Positions 35,241 through 44,406 of a stretch of 64,000 nucleotides of DNA are shown piece by piece (positions within the stretch are counted from its first letter, which is position 1; every line of letters begins with the position of its first letter). This DNA is from JAADHI01 sp964451325 (GTDB lineage Bacteria > Nitrospirota > Nitrospiria > SBBL01 > JAADHI01): NCBI GenBank assembly GCA_964451325.1, contig CAYVHO010000013.1, forward strand, positions 13,323 to 77,322. Reading direction: 5' to 3'. Under the pieces are notes generated by a model. It had not been told where the DNA came from. It ran no database searches and worked only from the letters and a program-made list of their open reading frames with translations. The position numbers and the translations under genes were made by a program.

Positions 35241-36149
35241 ATGAGTTTATTGGTTGTGGGTTCTGTTGCCTTTGATTCCGTAAAAACACCTTTTGGTGAG
35301 GCCGAGGAAGTCCTGGGTGGTTCTGCGACCTATTTTTCTACTGCCGCGAGTTATTTTACTGAGGTCTCTCTTGTTGCGGTTGTGGGAGAAGATTTTCCAG
35401 AAGAACACCTGAATTTTTTGAAAGGGCGTGGCATCAATATTGACGGGATTGAACGAAGCTCCGGTCGCACCTTTCGATGGAAGGGAGAATACAGCTACCA
35501 ACTCAATGAAGCCAAGACACTGGAGACCCAACTGAATGTGTTTGAATCTTTTCACCCCGACTTACCTGAATCCTATCGAGACCTTCCTGTTGTTTTTTTA
35601 GCCAATATTGACCCCAACCTTCAACTTGAAGTTTTAAAGCAGGTCAAAAAGCCAAAACTTACGGCCTGCGATACCATGAATTTTTGGATTGAAGGCAAAT
35701 TAGATGCCCTGATTGAAACCCTTGCTTCTGTGGACATTTTAATTATCAATGATGGCGAGGCCCGCGAGTTGGCTCAGGAAGTCAATCTGGTCAAAGCCGC
35801 AAAAAAAATCATGGCCTATGGCCCAGGTATTTTGGTGGTGAAACAAGGTGAATACGGAGCCTTGATGTTTAATGGCGATACCATTTTTTCGGCCCCTGCT
35901 TTTCCCTTGGAGGAAGTCTTTGATCCAACGGGCGCGGGAGATTCTTTTGCGGGTGGATTTATGGGACACCTCGCCACCTGTAATGAAATAGATGATGCGG
36001 CAATTCGCCAAGCCGTCGTTTATGGCAGTACAATGGCGTCCTTCAATGTTGAGGCCTTTAGTCTTGACCGTATGCGTGCACTCAAACAGGAAGAGATTAA
36101 AAGCCGATTTCAGGCTTTCAAGGCTTTGACCTCATTTGAGAATATTTAA
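35241..36149 (+). CDS. PfkB-family carbohydrate/nucleoside kinase
   Basis: 302 residues. Ribokinase fold: N-terminal LVVGSVAFDSVKTPFG and GGSATYFSTAASYF (substrate lid glycine motif); C-terminal DPTGAGDSFAGGFMGHLA with the catalytic Asp and anion-hole GAGD. Substrate is not given by the motifs. Its place two genes after mtnP makes adenosine, methylthioribose or another salvage sugar reasonable guesses. Translation starts at ATG 35241. Confidence 0.85.
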   Translation: MSLLVVGSVAFDSVKTPFGEAEEVLGGSATYFSTAASYFTEVSLVAVVGEDFPEEHLNFLKGRGINIDGIERSSGRTFRWKGEYSYQLNEAKTLETQLNVFESFHPDLPESYRDLPVVFLANIDPNLQLEVLKQVKKPKLTACDTMNFWIEGKLDALIETLASVDILIINDGEARELAQEVNLVKAAKKIMAYGPGILVVKQGEYGALMFNGDTIFSAPAFPLEEVFDPTGAGDSFAGGFMGHLATCNEIDDAAIRQAVVYGSTMASFNVEAFSLDRMRALKQEEIKSRFQAFKALTSFENI

Positions 36150-36244
36150 GGAAATTCTAATTACCTCATGAATTGTTTTTTTGTGACTCCAATTTCCGGT
36201 ATCTGCGTTGTAAATTTTGTCAGAGGTTCCTTAAAATTAGATTT

Positions 36245-37003
36245 ATGATGTGGAAAATATCTATTCTGCTTGTTGTTCTGCCGCTCATGCTCAGTTGTGG
36301 CCTGAGTGAATCCCGAATTAAAAGGGAAAAAATGGCAGATTCTCATTACAAGCTTGGCATTGCCCATCTTGTGGGTAAAAAATCTGCGCTTCAAAAAGCC
36401 TATATTGAGTTTCAAAAAGCCGTTAAATTAGATAGGCGCAACCAGAAAGCCTATTATGCGCTGGGCCACATCTTTTTTCAGCAGGAAAGTTATGAAGATG
36501 CTATTGTGGCCTTTCAAAAAGCCATTTCAATCGACGCTGAATATTCTGAAGCCCATAACTATCTGGGTCGGGTGTATTCATTGCAGGAGGATTTTGACAA
36601 AGCAATTACCTCCTATCAAAATGCGCTTAAAAACGTAATCTACGAAACCCCTGAAAAACCTTATTGGAATCTGGGTTTGATTTTTGTGCGTCAGAAAAAA
36701 TACGAAGATGCCGAACGTGAATTAAAAAATGCCCTTCGTGTCAACCCAAATATCGTGCCAGTGCATAACTTATTGGGTCAGGTTTATGCCAAGATGGGTA
36801 ATACAAAAAAATCAATTATTTCTTACAAAAGAGTCTTGCAAATTTCACCTAAAGACCTAAATGCGCTCTATAATCTGGCCTGTATCTATCAGCAGGAGGG
36901 AGAGAAGCATTTGGCCGACAAGGCTTTTGAAGATGTTGTGACCCTGTCTCCCAAATTGGCAGAAGAGAAAGACTTAAGGGCATGTTTGAATCCAGTAGAA
37001 TAA
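36245..37003 (+). CDS. TPR lipoprotein (PilF/NlpI-like)
   Basis: About 252 residues. Lipobox LMLSC near residue 18, followed by five or six tetratricopeptide repeats (AYIEFQKAVKLDRRNQKAYYALGHIFFQQ, AIVAFQKAISIDAEYSEAHNYLGRVY, PYWNLGLIFVRQ, and so on). The arrangement resembles PilF/PilW pilotins, but no type IV pilus genes are in the window, so a general outer-membrane scaffold is equally likely. ATGATG at 36245 puts the signal at the front; there is no strong ribosome site. Confidence 0.75.
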   Translation: MMWKISILLVVLPLMLSCGLSESRIKREKMADSHYKLGIAHLVGKKSALQKAYIEFQKAVKLDRRNQKAYYALGHIFFQQESYEDAIVAFQKAISIDAEYSEAHNYLGRVYSLQEDFDKAITSYQNALKNVIYETPEKPYWNLGLIFVRQKKYEDAERELKNALRVNPNIVPVHNLLGQVYAKMGNTKKSIISYKRVLQISPKDLNALYNLACIYQQEGEKHLADKAFEDVVTLSPKLAEEKDLRACLNPVE

Positions 37004-37043
37004 AGAGGGGGTTTTATCCCTCCTGTAAAGACACAAGAATCAC

Positions 37044-38066
37044 ATGGAAAATCTAGGAGAATATCTCCAACAAAAACGAGAAGCGCAGGATATTTCGATA
37101 GAGGAACTCGTCTCTCTCACCCGTATTCCGATCCGATTTATTGAAGCCATCGAATCCAATCAGCTTGAGCTTCTGCCCAATCAGGTGACGGCTAAGGGAT
37201 TTTTGCGATCTTATGCGGAATGTGTTGGTGTCGACCCGGCCATTATTACCGAGGCATATGCCGATTCGATCCCCGATGAGCCTTTTTCAGAGCTCAGAAG
37301 TCGAAATGAGATTTTGTCTCATGTTCAAATGGAGCAGTCCAATCGTTCTCCTTTTCCACGCCGCATTGTATTGTCGATCGTGGGTTTAATTTTTGTGCTT
37401 CTTGTTTTAGTGGGTTTGTTGTCAAAAAAGGATAAAAAAGTGAATATCTTATCCTCCGTTTTTCCCCCTGAGTTGACTGTCTCAGAAAGGTCGGATATTT
37501 CAGATGAGGTAAGTTCTCCAGAAGAGTCCGCTTTGTCTGAAGTGGCCAATTCCGAAGCAGACTTACTTCCAGAAGAAGACGCGGTCGTACCGCTTGCGCC
37601 TGAGGCCGTTTCGGGTGAAGAAAAGACTGATGTGGTCGCAGAGGTGCCCGCGTTCGAAAATGATGAGACAAAAGACCTTCCTCTTACAGAGACCGCCACC
37701 CTGAAACCTGAGTCTGAATCATCCTCCGAACCTTCTGAGGGTGAAATGCCCGTCCTCCTTGAGGAGGCTCGAAATGAAGAAGGTTCCCCTGTTATACCTG
37801 TTGAAGTAAGAGAATATGTGCTTTCCCTGGAAGCCATTGAAGCATCCTGGGTGCAGGTCACGATTGATGGAGAAGAGGTTCGGGAAGCACTGCTTCAGCC
37901 TGAAGATATTGTAGAGTGGAAAGCCAATAAAAAGTTTCGTTTAACACTTGGCAACGCAGGGGGGGTTCGTGTAAAACTAGACGGTCGCGAATTGCCTCCC
38001 TTTGGGCCAAGCGGCGAAGTCGTACACAAGGACATTATTGGAGACTCTCCCGTAGAGTTCAACTAA
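37044..38066 (+). CDS. RodZ-like helix-turn-helix membrane protein
   Basis: 340 residues. A cytosolic HTH (residues 1-70: LGEYLQQKREAQDISIEELVSLTRIPIRFIEAIE ... KGFLRSYAECVGVDP), one membrane helix (RRIVLSIVGLIFVLLVLVGLL), a long acidic periplasmic linker rich in Glu, Ser and Pro, and a C-terminal DUF4115-type domain (SLEAIEASWVQVTIDGEEV ... LGNAGGVRVKLDGRELP). This is the RodZ layout (MreB-linked cell-shape factor), though mreB is not in the window. Confidence 0.8.
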   Translation: MENLGEYLQQKREAQDISIEELVSLTRIPIRFIEAIESNQLELLPNQVTAKGFLRSYAECVGVDPAIITEAYADSIPDEPFSELRSRNEILSHVQMEQSNRSPFPRRIVLSIVGLIFVLLVLVGLLSKKDKKVNILSSVFPPELTVSERSDISDEVSSPEESALSEVANSEADLLPEEDAVVPLAPEAVSGEEKTDVVAEVPAFENDETKDLPLTETATLKPESESSSEPSEGEMPVLLEEARNEEGSPVIPVEVREYVLSLEAIEASWVQVTIDGEEVREALLQPEDIVEWKANKKFRLTLGNAGGVRVKLDGRELPPFGPSGEVVHKDIIGDSPVEFN

Positions 38067-38094
38067 GATTTTTTAGTAAAGATTCTAATTTTTT

Positions 38095-38169
38095 GCCGAC
38101 GTAGCTCAGGGGCAGAGCAGCTGATTCGTAATCAGCAGGTCGGTGGTTCAATTCCACTCGTCGGCTCCA
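38095..38169 (+). tRNA. tRNA-Thr (anticodon CGT)
   Basis: 75 bases with encoded CCA. The acceptor GCCGACG pairs perfectly with CGTCGGC. D-arm GCTC/GAGC, anticodon stem GCTGA/TCAGC with loop TTCGTAA, T-arm GGTGG/CCACT. It lies 28 bases after the RodZ-like gene. Confidence 0.95.
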
Positions 38170-38257
38170 TTATTCCATTTACAATCAAAAATTTTCCTGT
38201 TTTATTGTTCGATCCTGCCATGCATGAAACAATCGAGATTTATCGAGGGTTTTACTT

Positions 38258-40003
38258 TTGATCTTAGAACAATTTCGCTTTAAATTTGTTCATTTTTTGT
38301 TGATGCAAACGATCTGTTTGACCTTGTTTCCTGCTGGAATCATCGCACAAGAAACACCGATTATCAGCGGACTTGACCGGTTTTCGCCTGTCGTGGCAGA
38401 AAATGGCATGGTCGCGACGCAGCAAAGCGATGCGACGAAAGCCGGACTTCAGGTTTTAAAAGAGGGTGGCAATGCGGTAGATGCCGCTGTAACGATCGGT
38501 TTTACACTCGCAGTGACCCTGCCACGGGCCGGAAATCTCGGCGGAGGTGGTTTTATGTTGATTTATTTGGCGAAAGAGAAGGAAGTCTTGGCAATCGATT
38601 ACCGTGAAAAAGCACCTCAAAAAGCCACCCAAAATATGTTTTTGGATGACAAAGGAAATGCTGATCCCAAAAAATCACGTCAAAGTCTGCTCTCTGTCGG
38701 CGTGCCGGGTACGGTGGCCGGTTTGACCCTGGTGCTTGAAAAATACGGAACGATTTCACTCAAACGTGCTTTGGCTCCCGCGATCGCCCTGGCGGAAAAA
38801 GGCTTTATCGTGGATAGAAGTTTTGCTCACTCCCTCAAAGTTGCAAAACCTGTGATGAAAAAATCGCCCGATAGCATGGCAATTTTTTACAAACAAGGCG
38901 GGATGAATTATCAGCCGGGAGATCGTTTTGTGCAAAATGATCTGGCCCTCAGTTTGAGAGCACTCTCAAAAGAAGGCTCAAAAGTATTTTATAAAGGAAA
39001 AATTGCTGAACAAATGGCAGCCTTTATGCGACAAAATGGCGGTTTGATCACAAAAGACGATATGGCCGCGTATTCTGCACGTCTTAGAAAGCCCATCCAC
39101 GGGACTTATCGCGGTTTTGACATTTATGCCATGCCGCCGCCCAGTTCCGGCGGGATTCATATTGTGCAGATTTTAAATCTTCTGGAAGCTTTTCCCATGC
39201 GATCCTTGGGTCATAATACAGCGGAGACGCTTCACCTTATGGCGGAAAGCATGAAGTTGGCTTATGCGGATCGTTCCAAATATTTAGGGGATTCTGATTT
39301 TGTTTCCGTGCCAGTGACAGGTTTGACTTCAAAAAAATATGCCGATTCCCTGCGGCCTTCGATTGATCGGAAAAAAGCCAGACCCAGTCAAAAGATCAAA
39401 CCCGCGAATCCCTTGCCTTATGAAAGTCACGAAACCACACATTTTTCAGTGATGGACAAGTACGGAAATGCCGTCTCAAATACAACAACGCTCAATTTTA
39501 GTTACGGCAATAAAGTTGTGTTGCCCGGCACGGGCATTCTTTTGAATAATCAAATGGATGATTTTTCGGCAAAGCCGGGCGTCCCCAATGCCTATGGTTT
39601 AATCGGCGGCACAGCCAACGCCATCGCACCGGGAAAACGCATGCTCAGCTCTATGTCACCGACGATTATTATGAAAGCGGGTAAGCCTTTTTTAGTCACT
39701 GGAAGCCCCGGTGGCAGTCGGATTATCACGACAACCCTCCAACTCGTTATGAATGTCATTGATCATCAAATGAATATCGCCGAAGCAACAAATGCCCTGC
39801 GGGTCCACCATCAGTGGTTTCCCGATGAACTCAGAATAGAAGAAGGCCTGAATCAAGATACGATTCGCCTCTTGAAAGCCAATGGCCATCGCATCGTCAT
39901 AAAAAATGTCATGGGCAGCACTCAGAGCATTATGCGAAGCGGGAAGGTATTGCACGGGGCGTCTGACCCAAGAACGGTCGGGGGCTTGACGGCGGGGTAT
40001 TAA
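38258..40003 (+). CDS. ggt: Gamma-glutamyltransferase
   Basis: 581 residues from TTG 38258 (or 566 from ATG 38303); N-terminal signal peptide (cleavage near IIA-QET). Transfers or hydrolyses the gamma-glutamyl bond of glutathione in the periplasm. Motifs: GLQVLKEGGNAVDAAVTIGFTLAVTLPRAGNLGGGGFMLIY, MPPPSSGGIHIVQILN, and HETTHFSVMDKYGNAVSNTTTLN. The second Thr of ETTHFS is the autoprocessing nucleophile that splits large and small subunits. MSPTIIM ... GSPGGSRIITT completes the small subunit. Ends in a strong terminator. Confidence 0.94.
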   Translation: MILEQFRFKFVHFLLMQTICLTLFPAGIIAQETPIISGLDRFSPVVAENGMVATQQSDATKAGLQVLKEGGNAVDAAVTIGFTLAVTLPRAGNLGGGGFMLIYLAKEKEVLAIDYREKAPQKATQNMFLDDKGNADPKKSRQSLLSVGVPGTVAGLTLVLEKYGTISLKRALAPAIALAEKGFIVDRSFAHSLKVAKPVMKKSPDSMAIFYKQGGMNYQPGDRFVQNDLALSLRALSKEGSKVFYKGKIAEQMAAFMRQNGGLITKDDMAAYSARLRKPIHGTYRGFDIYAMPPPSSGGIHIVQILNLLEAFPMRSLGHNTAETLHLMAESMKLAYADRSKYLGDSDFVSVPVTGLTSKKYADSLRPSIDRKKARPSQKIKPANPLPYESHETTHFSVMDKYGNAVSNTTTLNFSYGNKVVLPGTGILLNNQMDDFSAKPGVPNAYGLIGGTANAIAPGKRMLSSMSPTIIMKAGKPFLVTGSPGGSRIITTTLQLVMNVIDHQMNIAEATNALRVHHQWFPDELRIEEGLNQDTIRLLKANGHRIVIKNVMGSTQSIMRSGKVLHGASDPRTVGGLTAGY

Positions 40004-40004
40004 G

Positions 40005-40032
40005 AAAAGGCCCGGACGATGCCGGGCCTTTT
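40005..40032. terminator. Bidirectional intrinsic terminator
   Basis: An 11-base-pair stem (AAAAGGCCCGG / CCGGGCCTTTT) with a six-base loop. The A-run on the left and T-run on the right let it act on both strands. It separates ggt (plus) from the convergent lipoprotein gene (minus). Confidence 0.9.
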
Positions 40033-40049
40033 CACAAGCTTTAAATTTT

Positions 40050-41621
40050 TTAAAAATTAATCACTTGTTCGCTGACATTTGGCGTGTTTGTAATCCGTGT
40101 CAATGAGCCACTTTGGCTGGGGTTGATATAGAAAATTTCGCCTTCAGACAAACCTGCGTTATCGGGCCCACCTCCTAACATCTTATCTCCAGAAAATGCA
40201 AAAAAACTAATAAAGAAAATGTCAGTCGGTATCGTCCCGAGTGTCAGTGTGCCGCTGTTTGCAGCATCGACCGACTTGAGTGTGCCACCACTACAATTTA
40301 GAGTCCCGCAGCCTTCCTGCCAAATCATTCGAGAAATTTCGATGCCATCCGATGAAAATGCTGAAGGAGAGACTCCCGTCCAGGAGGCATTTTGAATTTC
40401 AGAGGTTTCTGTCCCATCATCTTTGATGACCCCTCTAATCGATCCACCACCGGAGACGGATCGGATGTAGAAGACAAAATCTCCGGTAATAAAGTCGAAA
40501 ATGAAAAGGCCATCTGTTGTCGCTTGGATCAAGGTTTTTGAAATATTGCTTGATTTTAAGGCAGCTTTTAAAGTCGATATGCCTCCTGAAAATGTGACGT
40601 AGACCACTTTGTTTGTTGTGAGTGTGATATCGGAAATGGAGGCACCATTTTCTGTGATAAAGGGGACTGCCGCCGTACTCCCATCCATCGGGAGTTTGAA
40701 TATTGTGTCGCCCTCAGCAAAATAGAGTTCCGTTGCACTTACTCCAGGATCAATGGTGTTTGTTGGAACCCCGCCCGAAAAGGTGTGAAGGGCAGATGAA
40801 AGCACTCCAGATTTCAAATGATAATGATAGAGTTTGTCATCCACTCTCAGAATGGCGTTGTTTGTGAAGGCGGTGCTGTCCAATTCTTCGGCGCTTGTTG
40901 TGAAAGAAATAATGGGGGAACAGGTTTGGAAATTCTGATCACAACGCACGAGTTTTTTTCCATCAAATGCGATAAATCCGGTGATTGCACCCGTCGTATC
41001 GTCAAAGAGTGCGGTTTCCCAATCTTTTGGCGATACCGTGATCGGGCTTGCGTTTGCCCCCATGTTAAGCCGGACCATCTTCCAAATTTCATTCCCGTTG
41101 AAACAATTGCCATCTCCGCCAGGAAGTTTGTAAAAAAAGACCGATTTTCCATGATCTGAAAAATCTGTTTCTTCATCGGTTTCACAGATCAAGGAGGCCC
41201 CGGCCTCATTTGAAATCTGAACCGGATTTTGTGAATCGTTTCTTAGGGTGCTGATTTTGTAAAGTTTCCCGTTATCTGTATTTGCGTAAACAATGCTTCG
41301 GGTGTGGATGTCCGTAATGCGTTTGTTTGTCAGATCGAGTGTGCCACTGAAAATTCCGGTTTCTCCGCCCGTATTGGCCGCTTCGGCGACGACGGGCACT
41401 GCGCTAGGGTTACTCGGATCGACACTTGAAAGGCTGCCACTTTTATAAAAAAGCAGGGTTGCCGAGGGTGAGCTAACGCCACCACCGCCACCACCGCCAC
41501 CACCGCCACCACCGCCACCGCCAACACCGGCGCTTGGCGTTCCACCACCACTGCTGCCGCAGGCGGCCATTAAAAATCCGACAAAAATCAATGTTGCAAG
41601 AGTTCTAAGCTGTTTGTACAT
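40050..41621 (-). CDS. Lipoprotein with polyglycine linker and repeat domain
   Basis: About 523 residues. Lipobox LMAAC with Cys near residue 21, then GSSGGG and an uninterrupted run of 15 Gly, then a long beta-rich body (LLFYKSGSLSSVDPSNP ... LYKIS ... ELYFAEGDTIFKLPMDGS) that looks like an irregular propeller of about seven repeats. The polyglycine probably acts as a flexible tether from the lipid anchor. ATG 41621 follows GAGGGGGG and gives a proper signal. No enzyme signature; function unknown. Confidence 0.75.
   Translation of the reverse strand: MYKQLRTLATLIFVGFLMAACGSSGGGTPSAGVGGGGGGGGGGGGGGGVSSPSATLLFYKSGSLSSVDPSNPSAVPVVAEAANTGGETGIFSGTLDLTNKRITDIHTRSIVYANTDNGKLYKISTLRNDSQNPVQISNEAGASLICETDEETDFSDHGKSVFFYKLPGGDGNCFNGNEIWKMVRLNMGANASPITVSPKDWETALFDDTTGAITGFIAFDGKKLVRCDQNFQTCSPIISFTTSAEELDSTAFTNNAILRVDDKLYHYHLKSGVLSSALHTFSGGVPTNTIDPGVSATELYFAEGDTIFKLPMDGSTAAVPFITENGASISDITLTTNKVVYVTFSGGISTLKAALKSSNISKTLIQATTDGLFIFDFITGDFVFYIRSVSGGGSIRGVIKDDGTETSEIQNASWTGVSPSAFSSDGIEISRMIWQEGCGTLNCSGGTLKSVDAANSGTLTLGTIPTDIFFISFFAFSGDKMLGGGPDNAGLSEGEIFYINPSQSGSLTRITNTPNVSEQVINF
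41477..41512 (+). repeat. 9-base tandem repeat (x4) encoding polyglycine
   Basis: Four perfect copies of CGCCACCAC on the plus strand, continuing imperfectly to about 41524, lie within the lipoprotein gene on the other strand. Copy-number change would alter the Gly-linker length without a frameshift. Confidence 0.85.
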
Positions 41622-41799
41622 TTTGAAGTTTCCCCCCTCGATAAATTCTCCAGACAGCCCGATCAAATAAGGGAGTCCAAAAAACTAGATTTGTATTTAT
41701 TCCGCTTTGTTTGTTATTTTTAAGGATGAGTTTTAGTGGGTATGGACTTGTTTGTCAATCCCCTCAAATGGGGGGTATGGCAAGAGAGGGAGATGGAAT

Positions 41800-42447
41800 T
41801 TAAGGTGCAGACGGACACAAACCCACCACCACACACACTTCACAAAGGGGTTTACGGGATTTGCAGACATGGCGGCCATGCAGTAGCAGGCGGTGGGCGC
41901 TCGCCGTCCATTTGTTTTGTGGAAGTAGACGCATGAGGTCTTTTTCGATTTGAACCGGGTCTTTTGATTTTGAAAGTCCCAGGCGGTTTGAGACGCGGCG
42001 CACGTGGGTATCCACGACGATGGTCTGTTGTCCGAAAGCTTCTCCTAAAATGACGTTTGCTGTTTTTCTTCCTACACCTGCCAAAGTAATCAGTTCTTCC
42101 AATGTATTGGGGACTTCGCCTTTGAAGGTTTCCACGAGTTTGAGTGAACAGGCGATGATATTCTTGGCTTTGTTGTTAAAAAAACCGGTGCTGCGGATGA
42201 GCGCAATCAAAATATCTGGATCGCCTTTGATGATGTCTTCAGGACCAGGAAAGGTTTCAAAGAGTTTGGGGGTGACCTGGTTGACACGCACATCGGTACA
42301 TTGTGCTGAGAGAATGGTGGAGATCAGGAGCTGAAAAGAGTTTTTGTAAGTGAGGGCGACTTCAGGTTTTGGAATAGCTGCTTCAAGACGCTCGATCATG
42401 ACGGCGGCATTTTGTGCTTTTTTCCCGCGCGGGTTTTTTTGTTTCAC
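41800..42447 (-). CDS. nth: Endonuclease III
   Basis: 215 residues. Base-excision glycosylase/AP lyase for oxidised pyrimidines. Helix-hairpin-helix with the catalytic Lys: LAGVGRKTANVIL; catalytic Asp in VVDTHVRRVSNRLGL. The C-terminal [4Fe-4S] ligands follow the CX6CX2CX5C pattern (CKSRKPLCEVCVVVGLC). GTG start. It lies in the minus-strand group with yggX-like, the nitroreductase and mutS genes, so two of the four are DNA repair. Confidence 0.95.
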   Translation of the reverse strand: MKQKNPRGKKAQNAAVMIERLEAAIPKPEVALTYKNSFQLLISTILSAQCTDVRVNQVTPKLFETFPGPEDIIKGDPDILIALIRSTGFFNNKAKNIIACSLKLVETFKGEVPNTLEELITLAGVGRKTANVILGEAFGQQTIVVDTHVRRVSNRLGLSKSKDPVQIEKDLMRLLPQNKWTASAHRLLLHGRHVCKSRKPLCEVCVVVGLCPSAP

Positions 42448-42452
42448 AAGGT

Positions 42453-42737
42453 TTATTTTTGTGGCGGTGTGTCTTCAACTTGAAGCGCAGCTTCGCCCTC
42501 CGGGGCGGGTTCAAGTTTCAAAAAAATCTTCATTTGTTTTGACAGTTCATCACGGCCTTTTTGATCTCGTAAGCTGATGCGATATTCGTTGATGATTTTG
42601 ATGGATTGTGCATACCATTCTTGCCAGCAGACATCACAAATTTTTTCTTTTAAGGTCAGACCGATTTTGCCACCGTAGGGGTTGTCCTTGATTTCTTCCC
42701 GTGTTTGTTCGCAGCGGATGCAGGTAAGATCAGCCAT
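42453..42737 (-). CDS. YggX-like Fe(2+)-trafficking/oxidative-damage protein
   Basis: 94 residues. The helical part (WQEWYAQSIKIINEYRISLRDQKGRDELSKQMKIFL) matches YggX, which protects Fe-S enzymes in enterobacteria. Instead of the single Cys of E. coli YggX it has two CXXC pairs (CIRC, CDVC), suggesting a bound metal. Five bases separate it from nth, whose enzyme contains an Fe-S cluster; that pairing makes sense but is circumstantial. Confidence 0.75.
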   Translation of the reverse strand: MADLTCIRCEQTREEIKDNPYGGKIGLTLKEKICDVCWQEWYAQSIKIINEYRISLRDQKGRDELSKQMKIFLKLEPAPEGEAALQVEDTPPQK

Positions 42738-42791
42738 GATTAAAAATCTCCTTTTGTTTCTTTATTGGGAATGAGCGTAAACAGGCTGTTC

Positions 42792-44333
42792 TTAGCCCCG
42801 GCGACTGTCATGGGCTTGACCCAGGGTCGTGATATAAACAATGATTTGCTCTAAGGGGAGTCCCAAGAGGGCGTTCACTTCATCGTCGTAAAATCCACCA
42901 ATGCCACTGACGCCTAAGTTTAAACGAATGGCTGCTAAATTGATGCGTTCGCCGATTTGTCCGGCATCCAAATGCAGATAGCGGTAGGCACGATCGCCGT
43001 AAACGGCCATGGCATTTTCCAGCTGTGCGGTGTGTATGACAAGGGCGGCAGCATCTCGCGAGAGGTCTTGCCCCAATGAAAAATGCCATGACTGGGTTTT
43101 AAAATCGCCTGCATAGATTAACCGCAGTTCATGGCTTTGTGACGCATAATAATAAACACCGGCTTCCAATCCGCTGATATTTTGCACGACGACATAGGTT
43201 TCCAGTACATCCCTTGAAAAAAGGGCTGCGGGCGAAAGGGGTGGATTGGGATAGGCATAGTCGAGCAGCGCCGAGAGCTGTTCTTTTGAAAAAGCATCTC
43301 CTGTATAGGCCCGCGTGGATCTGCGACGTAAAATGGTTTTTGCGATGTCTTTCTGCCAATCAATGATGTCATCTGTAAGTGGTGTTGTTTCTTTAAAGGT
43401 GTTTTTTCCCTCAAGCGATTGGGGGGCAGATGGTGTTTTTTCCAAGAGGGAGCTTGGATCCAGTTGTGTAATTGATGAGGCCCGATGGAGTTGTAAAAGC
43501 AAAGGATCAACTTGGCTGTCTTCGTTATTTTCCAGGTGGTAGCGATAGCGAGGTGTGGGGTGTTGTGTTTTTATCTCAAACGATGTCTGCGGCAGGGCGA
43601 CCACGCTGAGCACGGCTTCTTTTGAGGCTTCGAGCAAGAGCAAATGATTTAAGGCATTGTCAATAAATGATCCGATGGGGTGGGGAATAAAACCTTCCTC
43701 TGGTGCATAGGCAATGAGGTTGCCCAGAACATGCCCCGTATCGAGTAGAATACGGCGATAGGCACGCTCATGGTATCGCCACGCACTGCGTTGAAAAACA
43801 GCAGTGGTGATGATGAGCAGATTGCATTGTGCGACGGCCTCATCTTCAAAACAATACTTTTGAAATTCTGTCCAGAAATTACCCTCCCAGACCGGGGTGA
43901 GTGAGTGTTCGTCTGCCTGAAAGTTGTAGATGCCATCGTGCAAAATGGAAGAATCACGGACGGCCACATAGATTTCAGCCGGATACAGTCCCCCTGCTGT
44001 GGGTGCAGCGCGCATGCTCAGGGATTCTCCTGAAGGGTATTGCAGAATGCCCGTAACCCCATTTGTAAAATAGAGCAGACGTGCGAGTGCGGCCAATGAA
44101 AAGGGATAGCCCGTTTCTTCTGAAGGGGGTTCCAAGGCTTCGCCTGTAAAGGGATTGTTTCTTAAAGGCAGATAGGGTGTCATGTCGATCTTTTTTTCGC
44201 TGCGATAGGCCTTGAAAGGCGAGGGTTGCGCAGACCAGTTGAGGGGGCGTTGCTGTTGGCTCATCTCGGCTTCATAATATTTTGTTTTTTGATGATAAAT
44301 GGCCGCGATTGATTTTTGATCCATTTGGTGCAT
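42792..44333 (-). CDS. Tandem nitroreductase, SagB/ThcOx-like
   Basis: 513 residues with two flavin nitroreductase domains in a row. The first is from about residue 70 (SLAALARLLYFTNGVTG ... RAAPTAGGLYPAEIYVAV ... DTGHVLGNLIAYA). The second is from about residue 320 (ILRRRSTRAYTGDAFSKEQLSALLDYA ... HLDAGQIGERINLAAIRLNLGVSGIGGFYDDEVNALLGL). SagB enzymes oxidise azolines in modified peptides. No cyclodehydratase or precursor peptide is nearby, so the substrate is open. ATG 44333 follows AAAAGGGAG seven bases upstream. Confidence 0.82.
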   Translation of the reverse strand: MHQMDQKSIAAIYHQKTKYYEAEMSQQQRPLNWSAQPSPFKAYRSEKKIDMTPYLPLRNNPFTGEALEPPSEETGYPFSLAALARLLYFTNGVTGILQYPSGESLSMRAAPTAGGLYPAEIYVAVRDSSILHDGIYNFQADEHSLTPVWEGNFWTEFQKYCFEDEAVAQCNLLIITTAVFQRSAWRYHERAYRRILLDTGHVLGNLIAYAPEEGFIPHPIGSFIDNALNHLLLLEASKEAVLSVVALPQTSFEIKTQHPTPRYRYHLENNEDSQVDPLLLQLHRASSITQLDPSSLLEKTPSAPQSLEGKNTFKETTPLTDDIIDWQKDIAKTILRRRSTRAYTGDAFSKEQLSALLDYAYPNPPLSPAALFSRDVLETYVVVQNISGLEAGVYYYASQSHELRLIYAGDFKTQSWHFSLGQDLSRDAAALVIHTAQLENAMAVYGDRAYRYLHLDAGQIGERINLAAIRLNLGVSGIGGFYDDEVNALLGLPLEQIIVYITTLGQAHDSRRG

Positions 44334-44406
44334 ATGAGAACTCCCTTTTGTCAGTGTCAGCCGAAGACTATCTATTTTATGGATGGAAGTCAAACGCTTG
44401 ATTTTG

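Noticed and set aside
36173..36244. Upstream extension of the TPR lipoprotein
   Set aside because: It would put 24 residues before the lipoprotein signal; ATGATG at 36245 fits the lipobox position.
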